Positions 1 to 7,828 of a stretch of DNA of 64,000 nt are shown piece by piece. The stretch covers positions 4,804 through 68,803 of the forward strand of contig JAYFPE010000029.1 in assembly GCA_034928145.1 (NCBI GenBank). The letters run 5' to 3'. Source of the stretch: Pelethousia sp034928145. GTDB taxonomy: Bacteria; Bacillota; Clostridia; Christensenellales; CAG-138. Every line of letters starts with the position of its first letter. Positions within the stretch are counted from its first letter, which is position 1. The position numbers and the translations under genes were made by a program. The notes beneath the pieces were generated by a model. It saw only the letters and a list, made by a program, of their open reading frames with translations, did no database searches and was not told the origin of the DNA.

Positions 1-12
1 ATTGTCTTTCTC

Positions 13-1359
13 CTAACCAATGTTGATTTTCTCTTCTGGATTTCTAAAACCTGTTTTTTTGCTCAACCGAGCAGCGATAGCCATTGCCAGCGTCAGACTG
101 CCTACACGCCCGCTGTACATCAACAAAATGATAATGATGCGTGAAAGCGCATTCAGCTCCCGGGTAATACCCGTGGACAATCCCACCGTACCAATAGCGG
201 AAAGCACCTCAAACGACACATCCCTCACGGGTAAACCTTGTGTTGTAATGATAAAAAGTATTCCCAAAATGGATAGTATGACATAAATCGTTGCGCTATA
301 GTAAGCGCGCTTAACAACATCGTCCTCCAACCTTCTATGAAAAATATTGATATCGTCGGAATTTCTAATATAAGATATCGTCGCCAGTATAATAACCGTG
401 ATTGTTGTCGTTTTAATACCGCCGCCGGTAGAGCCGGGAGATGCGCCAATAAGCATCAGCAGCATGGACAAAACTGTGCCGCCTTCGGTAAGCGCAGCGG
501 TCTCTACGGTGTTAAAACCGGCGGTTCTTGGCGTGATTGACTGGAAGAGTGAGGCCAGCAGCTTATCAGTCGGGGGCATTGCCGAGAGCGTGTTGCCCTT
601 CTCCATGATATAAAATAAAACCGCGCCGCCTATAATCAAGAACACCGTTGACAGTAGCACGATCTTCGTATGGAGCCTGTAGCGGGCATACTGCAGCTTG
701 TGCTCTATCATATCATCCCAAACCACAAAGCCAAGCCCCCCGATGACAATAAGCGACATTATGGTCAGATTGACCAGTACATCGCTCTGATAAGGGATAA
801 GGGATGTGTAAGGGGCAAATCTCCCCATCAGATCAAATCCCGCATTACAAAAAGCGGATATAGAATGAAATATCGCATAATAAGCGCCCGTTACCACACC
901 CATTTGTGGGACAAAGCGAATAAATAACAGGATAGCCCCAATGCCTTCAAAAATTGCGATGCATATGATAATACGCCGTATCAGCCGCACGATGCCGCCA
1001 ATATGAAAGGCGTTGACCGATTCCGTCAAAACGCCCCGCCCCGCAAGTCCGATTTTACGCCGGGCCATCATCAAAAAGAGGGTTGCTATTGTCATAAAAC
1101 CTAAGCCACCGATTTGAATCAGGCACAATATGGTAATTTGACCGAATAGGCTGAACTGCGTATATGTATCATATACGACCAATCCCGTTACACAAGTGGC
1201 GGAGGTGGAGGTAAATAGGGCGTCTATAAACGGGAGTGGATTTCCATCCCTGCTGGCAGACGGGAGGGATAAAAGGAATGCCCCCAATACTATGATACCA
1301 GCGAAACCAAGTGCGATCATCTGTGTGGAATTAGCTCTGATCTTCCCTAAAAATATCAT
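13..1359 (-). CDS. ktrB: KtrB/TrkH-family potassium channel subunit
   Basis: Membrane pore subunit of a Ktr/Trk-type K+ uptake system, 448 residues, the usual KtrB length. The four P-loop repeats are visible: STSATCVTGL at residues 51-60, SAFCNAGF near 168-175, TPRTAGFN near 276-283 and IGTVGLSTG near the C-terminus. Each carries the selectivity-filter glycine, and hydrophobic helices lie between them. It sits 10 bp after a small TrkA-like gene and is probably co-transcribed with it. No full-length KtrA/TrkA regulatory subunit with NAD-binding and RCK domains is in the window, so gating may rely on a protein encoded elsewhere. The ribosome site before this ATG is weak (GAGAGG about 14 nt upstream), which fits coupling to the upstream gene. 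Confidence 0.93.
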   Translation of the reverse strand: MIFLGKIRANSTQMIALGFAGIIVLGAFLLSLPSASRDGNPLPFIDALFTSTSATCVTGLVVYDTYTQFSLFGQITILCLIQIGGLGFMTIATLFLMMARRKIGLAGRGVLTESVNAFHIGGIVRLIRRIIICIAIFEGIGAILLFIRFVPQMGVVTGAYYAIFHSISAFCNAGFDLMGRFAPYTSLIPYQSDVLVNLTIMSLIVIGGLGFVVWDDMIEHKLQYARYRLHTKIVLLSTVFLIIGGAVLFYIMEKGNTLSAMPPTDKLLASLFQSITPRTAGFNTVETAALTEGGTVLSMLLMLIGASPGSTGGGIKTTTITVIILATISYIRNSDDINIFHRRLEDDVVKRAYYSATIYVILSILGILFIITTQGLPVRDVSFEVLSAIGTVGLSTGITRELNALSRIIIILLMYSGRVGSLTLAMAIAARLSKKTGFRNPEEKINIG

Positions 1360-1369
1360 AATATGATTT

Positions 1370-1813
1370 TCATCCTCTCAGGCAGGCAAGTATCTGATTA
1401 GCAGAAACGCCATTTTCCAGTATTACCGTGATGCCCGTCTGCCTGAATATATTTTTGTAGATTGCGTTATTGCATTGTGCCATAGTGCGAATAGCGCTAT
1501 TTTTCCTTTTGGCCATTAGACAGATCAATAGGTTATCCGCGTCATCCTGTGAAAAAGCGCCGATCCAGTGGTAAATAGTTCCGGCTATTATGTCCGGCTC
1601 AGGTGTATAGTCATAGGTGAGTGCGGCATTATCAAGCATATGGCTAATTTCATCAATCGTTTCCAGTTCGCCATACAACAATATTTCTTTTTCTGCGGGA
1701 GTTTCCGGCTCTGCCATAAAGCCGCCCCGCTCAAGGAACCGATCCAAACGACACATCAAAAGGTATCCATATAGTATTATTCCCGATGAAACAATGATGA
1801 GTAGGACAATCAT
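1370..1813 (-). CDS. Small membrane-anchored TrkA-N-like protein
   Basis: 147 residues. I chose the ATG at 1813 because AGGAGG lies 6 nt upstream; a longer open frame to 1978 has no such site and an unlikely N-terminus. The first ~20 residues are one hydrophobic helix. After it comes a stretch with the pattern DDADNLLICLMAKRKN and later TMAQCNNAIYKNIFRQTGI, which resembles the second half of a TrkA NAD-binding domain (DxxNLLxCLLAKRLG...ARVNNPxxxxxFxxxGI). The GxGxxG dinucleotide motif normally at the start of that domain is absent. It therefore looks like a truncated, membrane-tethered TrkA-like partner for the KtrB just downstream. Role inferred from similarity and position; it could be a regulator or an evolutionary remnant. 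Confidence 0.6.
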   Translation of the reverse strand: MIVLLIIVSSGIILYGYLLMCRLDRFLERGGFMAEPETPAEKEILLYGELETIDEISHMLDNAALTYDYTPEPDIIAGTIYHWIGAFSQDDADNLLICLMAKRKNSAIRTMAQCNNAIYKNIFRQTGITVILENGVSANQILACLRG

Positions 1814-1982
1814 ATTGTCGCCTCCTATGCAACGATTATAACTCTTAAAATATAACCGTAGTGTTAATGTGGTGGCCATTCGTGCTAATTTTGTGTAACT
1901 GTAACCGCAGAAAAGCAAAGTAATTATGACAGGCGAACACTGGGTTTTCGCCGTTCTGTAAACCCGGTTTCTCGACAAGCTG

Positions 1983-2008
1983 AGTCGATTACTTTAAAGT
2001 AATCGACT
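1983..2008. repeat. 26-bp perfect palindrome in a divergent promoter region
   Basis: Positions 1983-1995 are the exact reverse complement of 1996-2008, with no loop. It lies between the leftward TrkA-like/ktrB pair (start 1813) and the rightward VOC gene (start 2073), and is AT-rich in the middle. A perfect dyad in a divergent control region suggests an operator for a dimeric regulator. A terminator is less likely because no clear T-run follows on either strand. Confidence 0.55.
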
Positions 2009-2072
2009 TCTTTCAATATGCTTGATATACTGTAATTATTCAACCTGTTATAGATTATGGAGGTATCATACT

Positions 2073-2471
2073 ATGGCACTTAACCTTGGGGGATGGTGTG
2101 TTGTTTTGGATTCCGGCAATGCGGACGAACTGTCTGCATTTTACGAAAGGCTACTCGGCTGGACGCGGTTCAAGGGCGAGGAGTTTACAACTTTAGCGAA
2201 CGTAGGGCAGGACGGATTTCCGACTTGGATTACATTTCAACAAGTAGATGATTATGTGCCGCCCATTTGGCCTGCAACGCCGGACAAGCAACAACAGATG
2301 GCGCATTTAGACTTCCATGTTGAGGATGTAGAAAAGGGGGTAAAATACGCCCTGTCGTGTGGTGCGACCATGTCAGAAATCCAAATGGAAGATGATTGGC
2401 GAGTGATGATAGACCCTGCTGGGCATCCGTTCTGCATATTGCCGATACCAAGCTGGATGAAAGAAGCTTAA
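2073..2471 (+). CDS. VOC (glyoxalase/bleomycin-resistance) family protein
   Basis: 132 residues from the ATG at 2073, which has GGAGG about 9 nt upstream; the frame stays open to 2022 without a better site. It has one vicinal-oxygen-chelate unit: an N-terminal strand (WCVVLDSGNADELSAFYERLLGW), a central HLDFHVEDVEKGVKYALSCGA stretch with the typical metal-ligand histidine, and a C-terminal VMIDPAGHPFCILP. This matches small VOC proteins of the dioxygenase/glyoxalase superfamily that are common in Firmicutes. The substrate cannot be told from sequence. It is transcribed alone, with a decayed integrase fragment immediately downstream on the other strand. Confidence 0.85.
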   Translation: MALNLGGWCVVLDSGNADELSAFYERLLGWTRFKGEEFTTLANVGQDGFPTWITFQQVDDYVPPIWPATPDKQQQMAHLDFHVEDVEKGVKYALSCGATMSEIQMEDDWRVMIDPAGHPFCILPIPSWMKEA

Positions 2472-2478
2472 GACCACA

Positions 2479-2598
2479 AAGCTAATTGAGGATATTGGGC
2501 GGTCCTTTACGTCGACATCAAGAGCCGCGTATGTATACCGCAGATCATGAGCATCAATGCCAATGATAACGCGGCCCTTTTTTGCCCGCGCCTTTTCC
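2479..2598 (-). pseudogene. Decayed fragment of a tyrosine recombinase (integrase)
   Basis: Translating the minus strand here gives GIDAHDLRYTYAALDVDV followed by KDRPISSIS. This resembles the C-terminal catalytic block of phage and transposon integrases (xxxHDLRHTYATLxxxxGVDVKxVSxxLGHxS). The box II HxLR is kept, the next histidine of the RHT motif is tyrosine, and residues before and after VDVK appear deleted. No start, no upstream catalytic arginine region and no downstream tyrosine are present, so it is a relic. It lies in the AT-richer part of the window, consistent with an old insertion. The match is by eye. Confidence 0.45.
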
Positions 2599-2615
2599 GT
2601 TCTCCGCCCCTTGGT

Positions 2616-3428
2616 TTATCCCGAGATAGCTTGGGGGAAAGGCGGCCAGTTTATGATGGCGGGCCGCGTGCTAGTATGTTGAGCCTCTTCCAACTTTATG
2701 AAATTGGGGCGGGCCGCATAATTCTCCATAAAAAAGGCCGATTGGGTTGCGCCTTCCATCCGGTTGGCATTTAACACGCGGATGATTTGATCGGCGTGTG
2801 CTATTCCCAGGCCGTGCCCGTAGTATAATCCGCCAGGCAGGACGATGACGTTTTCGCCCTGCAACTCAGGGGTTTTCGGATTTACCTCGGGGTTTTTGAA
2901 ATAACACCGGTCCCCCAGCAAAATATCCGCAACTTTTTTAGGCGCACCGACCTCTCTGAGCAGAGGATCTAAATCGTGCCAGTTCATCAGATAGATCGAA
3001 GAAAAGCGTCTGTTGAATGTTTCCTCCGAAAAAACTTTCAGTATGGCTCCATAATAAACGATCACCATAGCTGTGGCGCATTCCGTAGCATATTTCTGGC
3101 CGTTTACAAAGATGTCCCTGACTGCATCACTGGGCTTCACGCCGCTTTTGAGCAGGAAGCCGCCGGTGCCTGTTCTCTCCCAATACGCTGGGTTGCATTC
3201 CGACTTATGGAAAACTGCAAATCTGAGCCCGCTGCGGTTAAGCGCCTTTGCCGCGTCAACGATTTCCCGGCGCAAGGAAAGCTCAAACTTGAGCTGCTCC
3301 GGCGTGTCGTACCGGTAAATTTCCTCGCTCTTGGACATCTGCTCCAAAAGCTGCCTTTCCACGCTATTTTCAGGGTATTTGTCGATGATTTCAGCGATAT
3401 TGAAGGTTGAACCGGATATAATAATCAT
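2616..3428 (-). CDS. tgl: Protein-glutamine gamma-glutamyltransferase (spore coat transglutaminase)
   Basis: 270 residues, close to Bacillus Tgl (about 245). It cross-links spore coat proteins by forming glutamyl-lysine isopeptide bonds on the maturing spore in the mother cell. The sequence follows Tgl throughout: a start MIIISG, FELSLRREIVDAAKAL, SDAVRDIFVNGQKYATECATAMVIVYYGAILK with the catalytic Cys near residue 117, LGDRCYFKNPEVNPKTPELQGENVIVL, YYGHGLGI with the family His, and GATQSAFF. Its ATG overlaps the stop of the upstream unknown gene by 4 nt, so the two are translationally coupled. This gene is strong evidence that the organism makes endospores. Confidence 0.93.
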   Translation of the reverse strand: MIIISGSTFNIAEIIDKYPENSVERQLLEQMSKSEEIYRYDTPEQLKFELSLRREIVDAAKALNRSGLRFAVFHKSECNPAYWERTGTGGFLLKSGVKPSDAVRDIFVNGQKYATECATAMVIVYYGAILKVFSEETFNRRFSSIYLMNWHDLDPLLREVGAPKKVADILLGDRCYFKNPEVNPKTPELQGENVIVLPGGLYYGHGLGIAHADQIIRVLNANRMEGATQSAFFMENYAARPNFIKLEEAQHTSTRPAIINWPPFPQAISG

Positions 3429-4417
3429 TTGTCTCCCTCCGGTTCTGCCTTCGCAGCCTTAATCTGCTCCCTGACGGGCATGCGCAGCCATTCTTTCCAC
3501 ACCGAGATGTCTGTGTCGTGAACCTTCTTAGAATAGCCCGACAGGATTTTCTGCTCCTTGCCGTTTAATTGCTTAAAAGCCGCCAGGTTTTCATGGGCGT
3601 TCTCGTCTGCAAGAGAGAGAGGCTGTTTGTCGTGGGTGCGGATGCCTTTTTGGAGATATTTTCGTTCCAGGTCTACGGCGCAGAACATCGGCTTGCTGGC
3701 ATACTGATAACTCTCTTCCGTAAAATACAGGTACGGTTCGTTTTCCGCAAGCCAGTGAAGATAGCCCATGTATTGCCCATCCCGATCACCTTGACCGGCC
3801 GGGACATCTGTTTCGTCCAGATTCAGCAGTTCTGCCGCCAGTTCCGCTTCTTTCTCATCCGAAGACCGCATGTGCGTTGCAATCAGCTTCAATACCCGGG
3901 AATCGTGAACCTGGAAAAGCGCCCATACCAGATCGTGGATATAACGCCCATTTTTGTTTCGTTTAAAAATCAACTCCGCCGCCAACGGTAATATATCCCG
4001 ATCCTTATAAACGCTTATTAAAACCGATACGGCCACGTCCAGCGTTTCCTCATATTCATCCTCGGGGATTTCATCGCCGCAACCGGTTTCCACAATCCAT
4101 TTGAGAACGGGATATACCGAATCCCGCTTGGAAGACAGGTAATCGACATCGTAAGCTTTAGCGCCTCTGATTTGATTTGCAATGCGTATCGCGATTATAT
4201 TGCGCGGGCTTAAATATCTTTGGATTTTTAGCGCCTCTATCTGCCCGCGCAGTATGAACAGGCAGGGGAACGTGAGCCTGCGGTCGTTCAGCAGACCGGC
4301 GGCATGCTGAACGTTTCTTCGGAACGCTTCGCTTAAAGCGGCCCTGCATTTGTCCGCCCCTTCGTTTATCCGGATTTGATCCAGATAGCTGCGGTCGCTT
4401 GAATTGCCTGAATCCAT
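3425..4417 (-). CDS. Unknown protein encoded directly upstream of tgl
   Basis: 330 residues; I do not recognise the family. It is soluble-looking and mostly helical, with no signal peptide or membrane segment. The middle (about residues 110-200) has paired amphipathic helices (VAVSVLISVYKDRDILPLAAELIF...VWALFQVHDSRVLKLIATHM) that hint at HEAT-like repeats. The C-terminal part is rich in Lys, Glu and Tyr. GAAAGGGG lies upstream of the ATG at 4417. The 4-nt overlap with tgl implies one transcript and a related role, perhaps as a coat protein that is a transglutaminase substrate or as a partner. That role is inference from position only. Confidence 0.7.
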   Translation of the reverse strand: MDSGNSSDRSYLDQIRINEGADKCRAALSEAFRRNVQHAAGLLNDRRLTFPCLFILRGQIEALKIQRYLSPRNIIAIRIANQIRGAKAYDVDYLSSKRDSVYPVLKWIVETGCGDEIPEDEYEETLDVAVSVLISVYKDRDILPLAAELIFKRNKNGRYIHDLVWALFQVHDSRVLKLIATHMRSSDEKEAELAAELLNLDETDVPAGQGDRDGQYMGYLHWLAENEPYLYFTEESYQYASKPMFCAVDLERKYLQKGIRTHDKQPLSLADENAHENLAAFKQLNGKEQKILSGYSKKVHDTDISVWKEWLRMPVREQIKAAKAEPEGDK

Positions 4418-4601
4418 AAAACAAGCCCCTTTCTCTTATTCCCACCCCACACTGGAACAGCCGGGGCTATCTGGGGTTTACACCTTATTCTATGGTATTA
4501 AGGCAGGACGTTTTTGTTCCTTGAAACGGGTGAAGAAAGTGGGGCCGTCTTATGTTATACTCAGATAAAGTCTATTTATATTTGTTGGGAGATTGCTGCA
4601 T

Positions 4602-5078
4602 ATGAACCAAACAATAATGCTGCGGGAGCTCTATGATGAAGATGTACCGTTGTTCAAAAAATGGTTATATCTGACGCATGTCGCCGAATGGTACCATGAT
4701 CCACTAGATTGGATTGACGAAGTTGAAAAGAGAAATAGTGATTATATATGGTTGCGCCATTTCATTGTTGATGTTGACGGGAAACCCATAGGTTTTTGCC
4801 AGTATTATGAATACTGCAACAGCGGCGAGGATTGGCATGGCAATGCTGAAATTGAAGGCACCTATAGCATTGATTATATGATTGGTGATACTTCTTACCT
4901 GAAAAAGGGCTATGGGAAAGCGATTGTCAAGCAACTGATTGAAATGATTAAGTCCTATGAAAATGCCAAACGTATCATTGTCCAGCCAGAGCCTGAAAAT
5001 AAGCCATCCTGCAATACACTGCTATCCTGTGGTTTTTATTTTGATGAAACAAACGGAATTTATTTAATGAAATTGTGA
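4602..5078 (+). CDS. GNAT acetyltransferase, AAC(6')-like
   Basis: 158 residues from the ATG at 4602, with TTGGGAGA about 9 nt upstream; a TTG three codons earlier is possible. The layout matches the aminoglycoside 6'-acetyltransferase branch of GNAT enzymes: N-terminal LRELYDEDVPLFKKWL, a VDGKPIGFCQYYEYC strand, IDYMIGDTSYLKKGYGKAIVKQLIEMI with the acetyl-CoA-binding pattern (xxKGYGxA), and C-terminal NxxxxNTLLSCGFYFDE. The natural substrate is unknown, and the similarity alone does not show drug resistance. This gene is clearly more AT-rich than those after 5.2 kb, which suggests separate ancestry. Confidence 0.85.
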   Translation: MNQTIMLRELYDEDVPLFKKWLYLTHVAEWYHDPLDWIDEVEKRNSDYIWLRHFIVDVDGKPIGFCQYYEYCNSGEDWHGNAEIEGTYSIDYMIGDTSYLKKGYGKAIVKQLIEMIKSYENAKRIIVQPEPENKPSCNTLLSCGFYFDETNGIYLMKL

Positions 5079-5177
5079 AGCAAATGATTATACTCCTCCC
5101 TGCATCTTACGCCCATATCTCACACCCCGTCGTTCCATGCCTGCCGGTTCTGCTCCGTCTCCAGTTAAAGTATGAAT

Positions 5178-5201
5178 ATATATGGCCGGATATATGGCCG
5201 G
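5178..5201 (+). repeat. Two tandem 12-bp direct repeats upstream of the nucleotidase gene
   Basis: Positions 5178-5189 and 5190-5201 are identical 12-mers (atatatggccgg) head to tail, ending 14 bp before a TGnTAAAAT extended -10 element at 5215-5223. A direct repeat at this distance could be a regulator site, for example for phosphate control, but no known box is recognised. Confidence 0.5.
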
Positions 5202-5265
5202 ATGAGGCTGGGTATGGTAAAATAACATTACCACCTGGATAAAATTGTATATGGAGGAAACGAAC

Positions 5266-6933
5266 ATGAGGAAAATCCTAACCGTTCTTGCTGTGCTTGC
5301 GATGCTCCTGACCACGGCGTGTGCCCAAACGCCTGCGACGGCCCCTGTAACTGCAGAGCCGACGCCGGTTGCTACGGAAGCGCCTGCCCAACTGCAAAAG
5401 GACTTGGTTATCCTGTATACAAACGACGTGCATTGCGCTGTAGATGACGCCATCGGCTATGCGGGCCTGGCGGCTTACAAGAAGCAATTGGAAGCTGATG
5501 GCAACCACGTGCTGCTCGTGGATGTGGGGGACGCCGTGCAGGGCGCGCCCATCGGCACGGTTTCCAAAGGCTCCATCATCATCGATATCATGAACGAGGT
5601 CGGCTATGATGTGGCGACGATCGGCAACCATGAGTTCGATTACGGCATGCCCCGCTTCTTCGAGCTGGTGGAGCAGGCCAATTTCCCCTATGTGAGCGCT
5701 AACTTTACAGATCTAAAGACCGGCGAGCCGGTGCTAGAGCCTTATACCATGCTGGAAGTGGACGGCCTGAAATTCGCCTTTGTTGGCATCACCACGCCCA
5801 AAACCCTCACGACTTCCACGCCGGCCTATTTCCAGGATGAGACCGGCGAGTTCGTTTACGGCTTCTTGCAGGATGCCACGGGCGAAAAGGTATACGCCGC
5901 CGTGCAATCCGCCGTGGATGCGGCCCGGGCCGCGGGTGCGGATTATGTGATCGGCCTGGCGCATCTCGGGATCACCATGGATGCTTCGCCCTGGACTTCC
6001 AGCGAAGTGATCCTGAATACCGCCGGCATCGATGTGGTGCTGGATGGCCATTCCCACAGCGTGCTCGAATCCGAGCGGGTCAAGAATAAGAATGGGGAAT
6101 GGACGCTGCTCTCTTCTACGGGTACCAAGCTTGAATCCATCGGCATGCTGCTTTTGACCAAATCCGGCAATATCACCACCGGCCTAATCAGCGATTACGC
6201 CGAAAAGGACGCGGATGTGGACGGCTTCATCAAATCCGCCCAGGCGGAATTTGAAGAGATGCTCGGCACCGTAGTGGCGAAGACGGATGTTGATCTCACC
6301 ATCACCGAGCCTGGCACGGATGTGCGCATCGTCCGCAATGCTGAAACCAACTTGGGCGATCTTTGCGCCGATGCTTATCGCGCCATCGGCGGTGCGGATA
6401 TCGCCATCGTCAACGGCGGCGGCGTTCGCGCCTCCATTCCGGCCGGGGACATCACCCTAGGCCAGATCATCTCCGTGCATCCCTTCGGCAATTCCCTCTG
6501 CGTAATTGAAGCCACGGGCCAGGAGATTTTGGACGCGCTGGAAATGAGCGTGCGCGTCACGCCGGAAGAGAACGGCGGCTTCCTGCAGGTTTCCGGCCTC
6601 AGCTTTGAGATCAACGTCAAAACGCCTTCCTCCGTAACGCTGGATGAGAACGGCCTCTTCGTTTCCGTGGATGGAGACCGCCGGGTCCAGAATGTAATGG
6701 TGGGCGATCAGCCCATTGACCCGGCCAAGACCTACACGCTCGCCAGCCACGACTACCTCATCAAAAACGCGGGCGACGGCTACACCATGTTCCAGGATAA
6801 TACCCTGCTGCAAGATTCCATCATGCTGGATAACCAGGTGCTCATCAATTACATCACCGACTACCTTGACGGCGTGATCGGCGCGGATTACGCCGAACCC
6901 TACGGCCAGGAGCGCATCATTTCCGCCAAATAA
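5266..6933 (+). CDS. 5'-nucleotidase / cyclic phosphodiesterase lipoprotein (UshA/YfkN type)
   Basis: 555 residues from the ATG at 5266 (GGAGG 7 nt upstream). It begins with a lipoprotein signal; the lipobox cysteine is Cys19 (LLTTAC), so it is anchored outside the cell. The N-terminal metallophosphatase domain shows the metal ligands in order: YTNDVHC, VDVGDAVQG, GNHEFDYG, LAHLG and DGHSHS. The C-terminal 5'-nucleotidase domain has NLGDLCADAYR and NGGGVRASIPAGDITLGQI. It should strip phosphate from external nucleotides, yielding nucleosides that the importer encoded at 24-29 kb could take up. It stands alone, with an extended -10 element at 5215-5223 and a strong terminator behind it. Confidence 0.93.
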   Translation: MRKILTVLAVLAMLLTTACAQTPATAPVTAEPTPVATEAPAQLQKDLVILYTNDVHCAVDDAIGYAGLAAYKKQLEADGNHVLLVDVGDAVQGAPIGTVSKGSIIIDIMNEVGYDVATIGNHEFDYGMPRFFELVEQANFPYVSANFTDLKTGEPVLEPYTMLEVDGLKFAFVGITTPKTLTTSTPAYFQDETGEFVYGFLQDATGEKVYAAVQSAVDAARAAGADYVIGLAHLGITMDASPWTSSEVILNTAGIDVVLDGHSHSVLESERVKNKNGEWTLLSSTGTKLESIGMLLLTKSGNITTGLISDYAEKDADVDGFIKSAQAEFEEMLGTVVAKTDVDLTITEPGTDVRIVRNAETNLGDLCADAYRAIGGADIAIVNGGGVRASIPAGDITLGQIISVHPFGNSLCVIEATGQEILDALEMSVRVTPEENGGFLQVSGLSFEINVKTPSSVTLDENGLFVSVDGDRRVQNVMVGDQPIDPAKTYTLASHDYLIKNAGDGYTMFQDNTLLQDSIMLDNQVLINYITDYLDGVIGADYAEPYGQERIISAK

Positions 6934-6954
6934 AGCGGCGCAAAACGAACGGCC

Positions 6955-6992
6955 GAGCTCCCCCGGCATTGCGGGGGAGCTCTCTTGTTTTT
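6955..6992 (+). terminator. Intrinsic terminator after the 5'-nucleotidase gene
   Basis: A perfect 11-bp GC-rich stem (6955-6965 with 6972-6982) with a 6-nt loop, followed by tcttgttttt. It overlaps the last two bases of the convergent gene on the minus strand. Confidence 0.9.
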
Positions 6993-7575
6993 AAACGAAC
7001 CGCTGCGGGAACTGGTGCATGATGCCGGCGGAAAAGTAATCCGCCATCTCCATGGCCTCCCGCTCAACCTGGTCAAAGGCCGCGATATCGGCAGGGTAAT
7101 TGCCTGCCAGGCGTGCGGTCACCTCCTTGGTGGTCAGCTCAAGGTGGGCATAAAGCATGTTGCGCATCGCTTCCCGCTCAAAAAAAGGGTTGATGCTGCT
7201 AAAAGCATCCGCCATTTGATCGGCGTTTTGATACCAGCGTCGCGTAAGCGCCTGTGCCTGCTCCGTTTGGCCATTGCGCAGGGCTGTGATCAGCTCGGCT
7301 CCGATCTGTAGGTGTAGCGTCAAAAGCTGCTCGATGGTGTTTGCCACGCCGGCCGGATAATAGCGGGCAAAAATCTTGGCGAAATCCGCCGGGTTTTGCA
7401 GCAGACGAGCCGTGGTGGCGCTTTGATCCTTCAGCCGCTCCGCAATGCTGATGAGCAGAAGGCGCGTCCAATACACGTGCTGGGACCAAACCAGCCGCAT
7501 GTCGGCCAGCAGTTCAAACTGCCTAATGGGGTTGGGGCAGAAGGTCATATCCGGCATCCCTTGTGAACGATTCAT
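6991..7575 (-). CDS. Conserved helical protein of unknown function
   Basis: 194 residues, AAGGAG 8 nt before the ATG. It appears entirely helical, without signal or membrane segments. Recognisable family features are MRLVWSQHVYWTRLLLISIAERL near the start, LLQNPADFAKIF, LHLQIGAELITAL, RRWYQNADQMADAFSSINPFF and MLYAHLELTTKEV. From memory, this family is widespread in Firmicutes and is sometimes labelled acetylglutamate kinase in databases. It has none of that enzyme's motifs, and a true argB is at 50.4 kb here, so that name should not be used. The conserved His, Trp, Asn and Asp positions could bind a ligand or metal. Function unknown. Confidence 0.8.
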   Translation of the reverse strand: MNRSQGMPDMTFCPNPIRQFELLADMRLVWSQHVYWTRLLLISIAERLKDQSATTARLLQNPADFAKIFARYYPAGVANTIEQLLTLHLQIGAELITALRNGQTEQAQALTRRWYQNADQMADAFSSINPFFEREAMRNMLYAHLELTTKEVTARLAGNYPADIAAFDQVEREAMEMADYFSAGIMHQFPQRFV

Positions 7576-7632
7576 AGAAGGAACTCCTTAGATATTTATT
7601 AGCAGCATATGCAGCCCCGCGGGTTTTGCTCC

Positions 7633-7660
7633 CGGGGCGGATGCTCTCGGGGCGGATGCT
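7633..7660. repeat. 13-bp direct repeat between divergent genes
   Basis: The 13-mer cggggcggatgct occurs at 7633-7645 and again at 7648-7660. It lies upstream of the minus-strand helical protein gene (start 7575) and close to the plus-strand promoter at 7678. It may be a regulator site for either direction or simple local duplication. Confidence 0.4.
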
Positions 7661-7677
7661 TCCCGGCGTTTGGTCGA

Positions 7678-7706
7678 TTGCCCCTCGCGTGGCCGCATGA
7701 TATAAT
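7678..7706 (+). promoter_or_regulatory. Sigma-A-like promoter for the leader ORF / GNAT genes
   Basis: TTGCCC at 7678-7683, a 17-nt spacer and a perfect TATAAT at 7701-7706. Transcription would start about 40 nt before the small leader frame at 7754. Confidence 0.65.
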
Positions 7707-7753
7707 GTTTTAAGCAAAAGATCATATGTATCGCTGAAACGGGGGAAACGAAT

Positions 7754-7828
7754 ATGCAGCGGATGCCCATATTGTTCGCAGGCCGCGTGATAGGCGCCCT
7801 TTTCATGGCAGGGCGTCTCCTTGGTTAA
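7754..7828 (+). CDS. 24-codon leader ORF overlapping the GNAT start
   Basis: An ATG with a GGGGGAAA site about 6 nt upstream opens a 24-residue frame (MQRMPILFAGRVIG...) that stops at 7826-7828. Its last 8 nt overlap the TTG start of the GNAT gene, which has no ribosome site of its own. This geometry is typical of translational coupling, where ribosomes finishing the leader restart at the TTG. The peptide is hydrophobic and Arg-containing and matches nothing I know. Too short to be sure it is translated. Confidence 0.4.
   Translation: MQRMPILFAGRVIGALFMAGRLLG

Noticed and set aside
6991..7575. Second acetylglutamate kinase
   Set aside because: The family is sometimes given that name, but the protein is all helical with no nucleotide-binding motif; the real argB is at 50352.
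7633..7660. Start of a CRISPR array
   Set aside because: Only two 13-bp units with a 2-bp spacing; no spacers or cas genes in the window.
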